Shown in pieces: positions 61,307-64,000 of a stretch of 64,000 bases of DNA (positions are counted from its first letter, which is position 1; every line of letters begins with the position of its first letter). Below the pieces are notes generated by a model. It made no database searches and had not been told where the DNA came from. It saw nothing but the letters and a program-made list of their open reading frames with translations. The translations under genes and the position numbers were made by a program. Origin of the DNA: Flavobacterium orientale (GTDB lineage Bacteria > Bacteroidota > Bacteroidia > Flavobacteriales > Flavobacteriaceae); contig NZ_BMFG01000003.1 of the NCBI RefSeq assembly GCF_014638005.1, forward strand, positions 221,353 through 285,352. Direction: 5' to 3'.

Positions 61307-64000
61307 TTATTTCTTCAACACATCTTTAATCCCATTCAAACCATCTGAAAATTCAGAAAGTAATGCAATTACTTGTGCCATTCGATCATCGCCACCAACT
61401 CCTTTTAAAAGTTTGTTTTTCACAAAAGTGGTTTTAATTTCTTCCCAACGATTTTGCTCTTCTTCGGACTGAATTTGCATCAATTCTTTTAGCTTTAGTA
61501 AATTAGCTTCCGCACCATTAGTCAGCGTTTGTGATTCGTTTTGATAATGATTTAATACAATGTTTTCTACTTCTTTCTCGGTTAAAATAGGTTGAATTTT
61601 TGAAACCAATTTGTTCATATCACGATACGAACCTTGCAATTTAAAGTTCGGTTCATTGCGATAATCATCAGACATGGCAGCCGATTTTATATAAAGTGCA
61701 TTGGCTTTTAAAATCGTTGTTCTCACTTGAATAATCTTTGCTAAAACCTGTTTAAAATCTTCTATTTCTTGCGAAGAAAAGTTGCCTTCCAAGTCATAAT
61801 TGGTATCATTTTGCAGAATAGCATCATATAATTTATACAAGTTTTGATAAGCAGGTTGTGTTAAACGAACCATATATTCGTTAGACATTAACGCATTTTC
61901 AATTAAACTCAAGTCGAATAAATCACCTCTTGAACCGGAAATATCGCCCAAGTTATACGTATCTGCTCGGTTGGCCAACATATCCGGAATTTGAAATTTG
62001 TCGCCACTTTCGGTATAAGGATTTCCGGCCATGACTAAACAAAAACGCTTGGAGCGTAAATCATACGTTTTGGCTTCTCCGTTATAAATTCCTTCAATTT
62101 TTCGCTGACCATCGGCTAATGAAATGAATTTTTGTAAAAATTCGGGATTACAATGTTGAATATCATCTAAATACAACATCACATTATCACCCATTTCAAA
62201 AGCAAGATTTAGTTTTTCCAGTTCTTGTCTTGCTCCGGCATTTTTGGCTTCACTCGGATCGGTTGAGGTGATTTCATTTCCAATGGAAGGACCATTAATT
62301 TTCATAAAAACCAATCCCATTCTATCGGCCAAATATTCCATTAAAGTGGTTTTTCCATAACCTGGTGGCGAAACTAATAAAAGCATTCCCATTCTGTCGG
62401 TTCGTTTATTATCGCCAATTGCTCCAATTTGTTTGGCTAAATTGGCTCCGATTAATGGAAAATAAACATCGTTTATTAATTTATTTCTAACAAAAGAAGT
62501 TAAAACCTGACTGGTAAATGTGTGTAGTTTTAATTCTTTCTTTTTCGCATCGACCCACTGTTTTTTGAGTTGTTGTAAGGCTAAAAATGCGGGTTTTAAT
62601 TTGGAATGAAAATAATCCAAACGTGCAGAAAATTCATAATAATCCAAGGTATAAGTCAGATTACTTTCAATGGATTTTAAACCTTGTATTTCAACCGAAG
62701 AATTGATGTTTACAATTTGCTTTTTATGATAATTTTGCGTCAATACAAAAGCGGCAATTTCTTCAATAAAAGCTTGAGAAATCGTTATGTTTTCTTCTAT
62801 CAAAAACGTTTTTAAAGCATTTTCAACAATATCATAACAAGCAGAAGGATAGCTGTATAAATCTTTTACTTGATTAATGAAAACCACATCTTTCCCTTTT
62901 TCTTTTAAACTTTTAAAGAAACGCTCGTAGGCATCGGCAGCAATTTTTGAAATGGAGAAAGCTTTACGGTTTTCTTTTTTCAGATAAACTGCCGTTCGAT
63001 AAGAAGAAACCAAATCGAAGCCATCAAAAGTGATATTGAATTCATCAATTTTTTGCGATAACCGTTTGTTTAAATATTTGAATTGTTCCGAACTACTGAA
63101 TGTTTCTTTCAATAAACTAACGGCACTAAACTGCTTTTCATAAAATGCTTTGTCTTCTTCATTCAGAAAAAACCAAAATAGTTGTGCCAATGCTCTTTCG
63201 GAAGGCGTATATTTTAGTACACCCAACTCATTATTAATTTGTTGTAAATGTTGTAAAATGACTAATGCATCCACATCATGCACACCTTTTACTAAACCTT
63301 CACCAAAATGTGCCGCCATAAATTCTTGCACTCGTTGCAAATTCACCGATTCGGGAACAATGTTTTCTTGTTGCAAGAATATTTCCCAAGCCATGTATTC
63401 AAAGCGTTTTACCTTGTGGTTTTCGGAAATGAATTCTTGGTTCCAAACTTCTTTATATTGTTCAATTTCTTCAAATTCAACCGGTTGATAAAAATTAGTT
63501 CCGGTTAAATGATAGAAATAGTTTTGGTCTTTTAAAACCAATGTTAAGTCAAGTTTTTGCTTATTTACTGCAAATTTATAGTCGCCAAAAGCAATGACTG
63601 CATCGCCATCTTCATAAATTTCATTCTTGTCTTTTAGTTTTCTAACGGCTTCTTGTTGGGCTGTTTTTAGTAACGTATTAACTTCTTCCGATTTATTGCT
63701 ATCGTTTAACTCTTTTAATTGATTGGCAATATCCCGTACTTTTTCAATCATTAAATCCGAAGCAAAATATCCGTTAATTTCGGTTTCGGTTGCAAAGGAA
63801 GCGGCTTTGTTTTTTACCCCTTTCAAAATTCGTTCAGCCGATTGATACAATTGCGTCGTACGCTTGTTTCTGGCTTCGGTTAACTGAACGGCTTTACTTT
63901 GAAAATGACCATAAACTTCTTCTCGTTTTTCGCTGATTTGTTGAATAAAATCATCAAAATCAACAAACTTCGCTTCCATTTCTTCTAATTGAATGGATAA
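61307..64000 (-). CDS. AAA-type DNA repair ATPase, C-terminal part (cut by window edge)
   Basis: At least 890 residues are visible. The AAA domain has Walker A SPPGYGKTT (about residue 535 from the first ATG), Walker B VMLYLDDIQ and the sensor-like VMAGNPYTESGDKFQIPDML, closely matching the family annotated as DNA repair ATPase. It ends with helical regions. An ATG lies at 63979, but the frame is open to the window edge and family members are usually far longer (about 1600 residues), so the N-terminal half is probably beyond the window. The exact role is not established. Confidence 0.82.
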   Translation of the reverse strand, partial: LSIQLEEMEAKFVDFDDFIQQISEKREEVYGHFQSKAVQLTEARNKRTTQLYQSAERILKGVKNKAASFATETEINGYFASDLMIEKVRDIANQLKELNDSNKSEEVNTLLKTAQQEAVRKLKDKNEIYEDGDAVIAFGDYKFAVNKQKLDLTLVLKDQNYFYHLTGTNFYQPVEFEEIEQYKEVWNQEFISENHKVKRFEYMAWEIFLQQENIVPESVNLQRVQEFMAAHFGEGLVKGVHDVDALVILQHLQQINNELGVLKYTPSERALAQLFWFFLNEEDKAFYEKQFSAVSLLKETFSSSEQFKYLNKRLSQKIDEFNITFDGFDLVSSYRTAVYLKKENRKAFSISKIAADAYERFFKSLKEKGKDVVFINQVKDLYSYPSACYDIVENALKTFLIEENITISQAFIEEIAAFVLTQNYHKKQIVNINSSVEIQGLKSIESNLTYTLDYYEFSARLDYFHSKLKPAFLALQQLKKQWVDAKKKELKLHTFTSQVLTSFVRNKLINDVYFPLIGANLAKQIGAIGDNKRTDRMGMLLLVSPPGYGKTTLMEYLADRMGLVFMKINGPSIGNEITSTDPSEAKNAGARQELEKLNLAFEMGDNVMLYLDDIQHCNPEFLQKFISLADGQRKIEGIYNGEAKTYDLRSKRFCLVMAGNPYTESGDKFQIPDMLANRADTYNLGDISGSRGDLFDLSLIENALMSNEYMVRLTQPAYQNLYKLYDAILQNDTNYDLEGNFSSQEIEDFKQVLAKIIQVRTTILKANALYIKSAAMSDDYRNEPNFKLQGSYRDMNKLVSKIQPILTEKEVENIVLNHYQNESQTLTNGAEANLLKLKELMQIQSEEEQNRWEEIKTTFVKNKLLKGVGGDDRMAQVIALLSEFSDGLNGIKDVLKK

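Overview
This window reads as part of the chromosome of a Flavobacterium-like member of the Bacteroidota (family Flavobacteriaceae). The evidence is the low GC content, repeated TAnnTTTG promoter elements, a SprE/PorW gliding and type IX secretion lipoprotein, a GldM-like protein, families typical of flavobacteria (DUF6341, DUF6427, DUF6168, DUF5687), and an F-type ATP synthase operon that lacks the beta and epsilon genes, as is usual in this phylum. I see no tRNA, rRNA, CRISPR array, insertion sequence or prophage.

Layout. 1-5.1 kb: minus-strand genes for a GldM C-terminal-like secreted protein, a LysE-type exporter, a DUF2807 adhesin-like protein, an NTF2-fold immunity-like lipoprotein and RNase R. 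5.4-6.1 kb: an AT-rich gene-free stretch with DnaA-box-like words, where the main gene orientation changes; it is a candidate replication origin. 6.1-15 kb: lycopene cyclase, a DUF1905/YdeI-like protein, RpiB, a cation efflux protein, Tex, TatA, an M23 peptidase and a bacterial GH3 enzyme. 15-37.5 kb: a surface-polysaccharide locus, preceded by a nucleoside-phosphorylase-like protein. It holds a Wzz-like protein, RmlA/C/D, WecD/WecE-like enzymes, glycosyltransferases, a methyltransferase, a GT39 enzyme, a Wzx flippase, two Wzy/ligase-type proteins, a UDP-xylose synthase and a WcaJ/WbaP-type initiating transferase, and ends in a convergent CapK/PaaK-like adenylating enzyme. 37.6-46.3 kb: PurD, Upp, DUF4254 with a heptosyltransferase-like GT9, a PaaE-like reductase and an ABC exporter pair. 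46.5-55.4 kb: SprE, bactofilin, AtpZ, a small membrane protein and atpB-E-F-H-A-G. 55.5-64 kb: an S9 peptidase, a GNAT enzyme, an alpha/beta hydrolase, a lipoprotein, a second flippase and the C-terminal part of a large AAA DNA-repair-type ATPase that runs off the right edge.

How the genes work together. The polysaccharide locus looks like a Wzx/Wzy-type pathway. A polyprenyl-phosphate sugar transferase starts the unit, nucleotide sugars come from RmlA/C/D (dTDP-rhamnose), WecD/WecE (dTDP-Fuc4NAc-like) and UXS (UDP-xylose), glycosyltransferases extend it, Wzx flips it, Wzy polymerises it and the Wzz-like protein may set chain length. RmlB, which both dTDP branches need, is not in the window, nor are Wza/Wzc-type export proteins. 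The atp operon is headed by AtpZ and a small membrane protein, with SprE and bactofilin tightly upstream.

Several intergenic spaces carry perfect inverted repeats or degenerate short-word repeats. One such repeat type appears inside the rmlD coding region. Starts were moved downstream of the longest ORF where that ORF overlaps a neighbour, begins at a TTG/GTG inside a promoter motif, or has a better-placed ATG.
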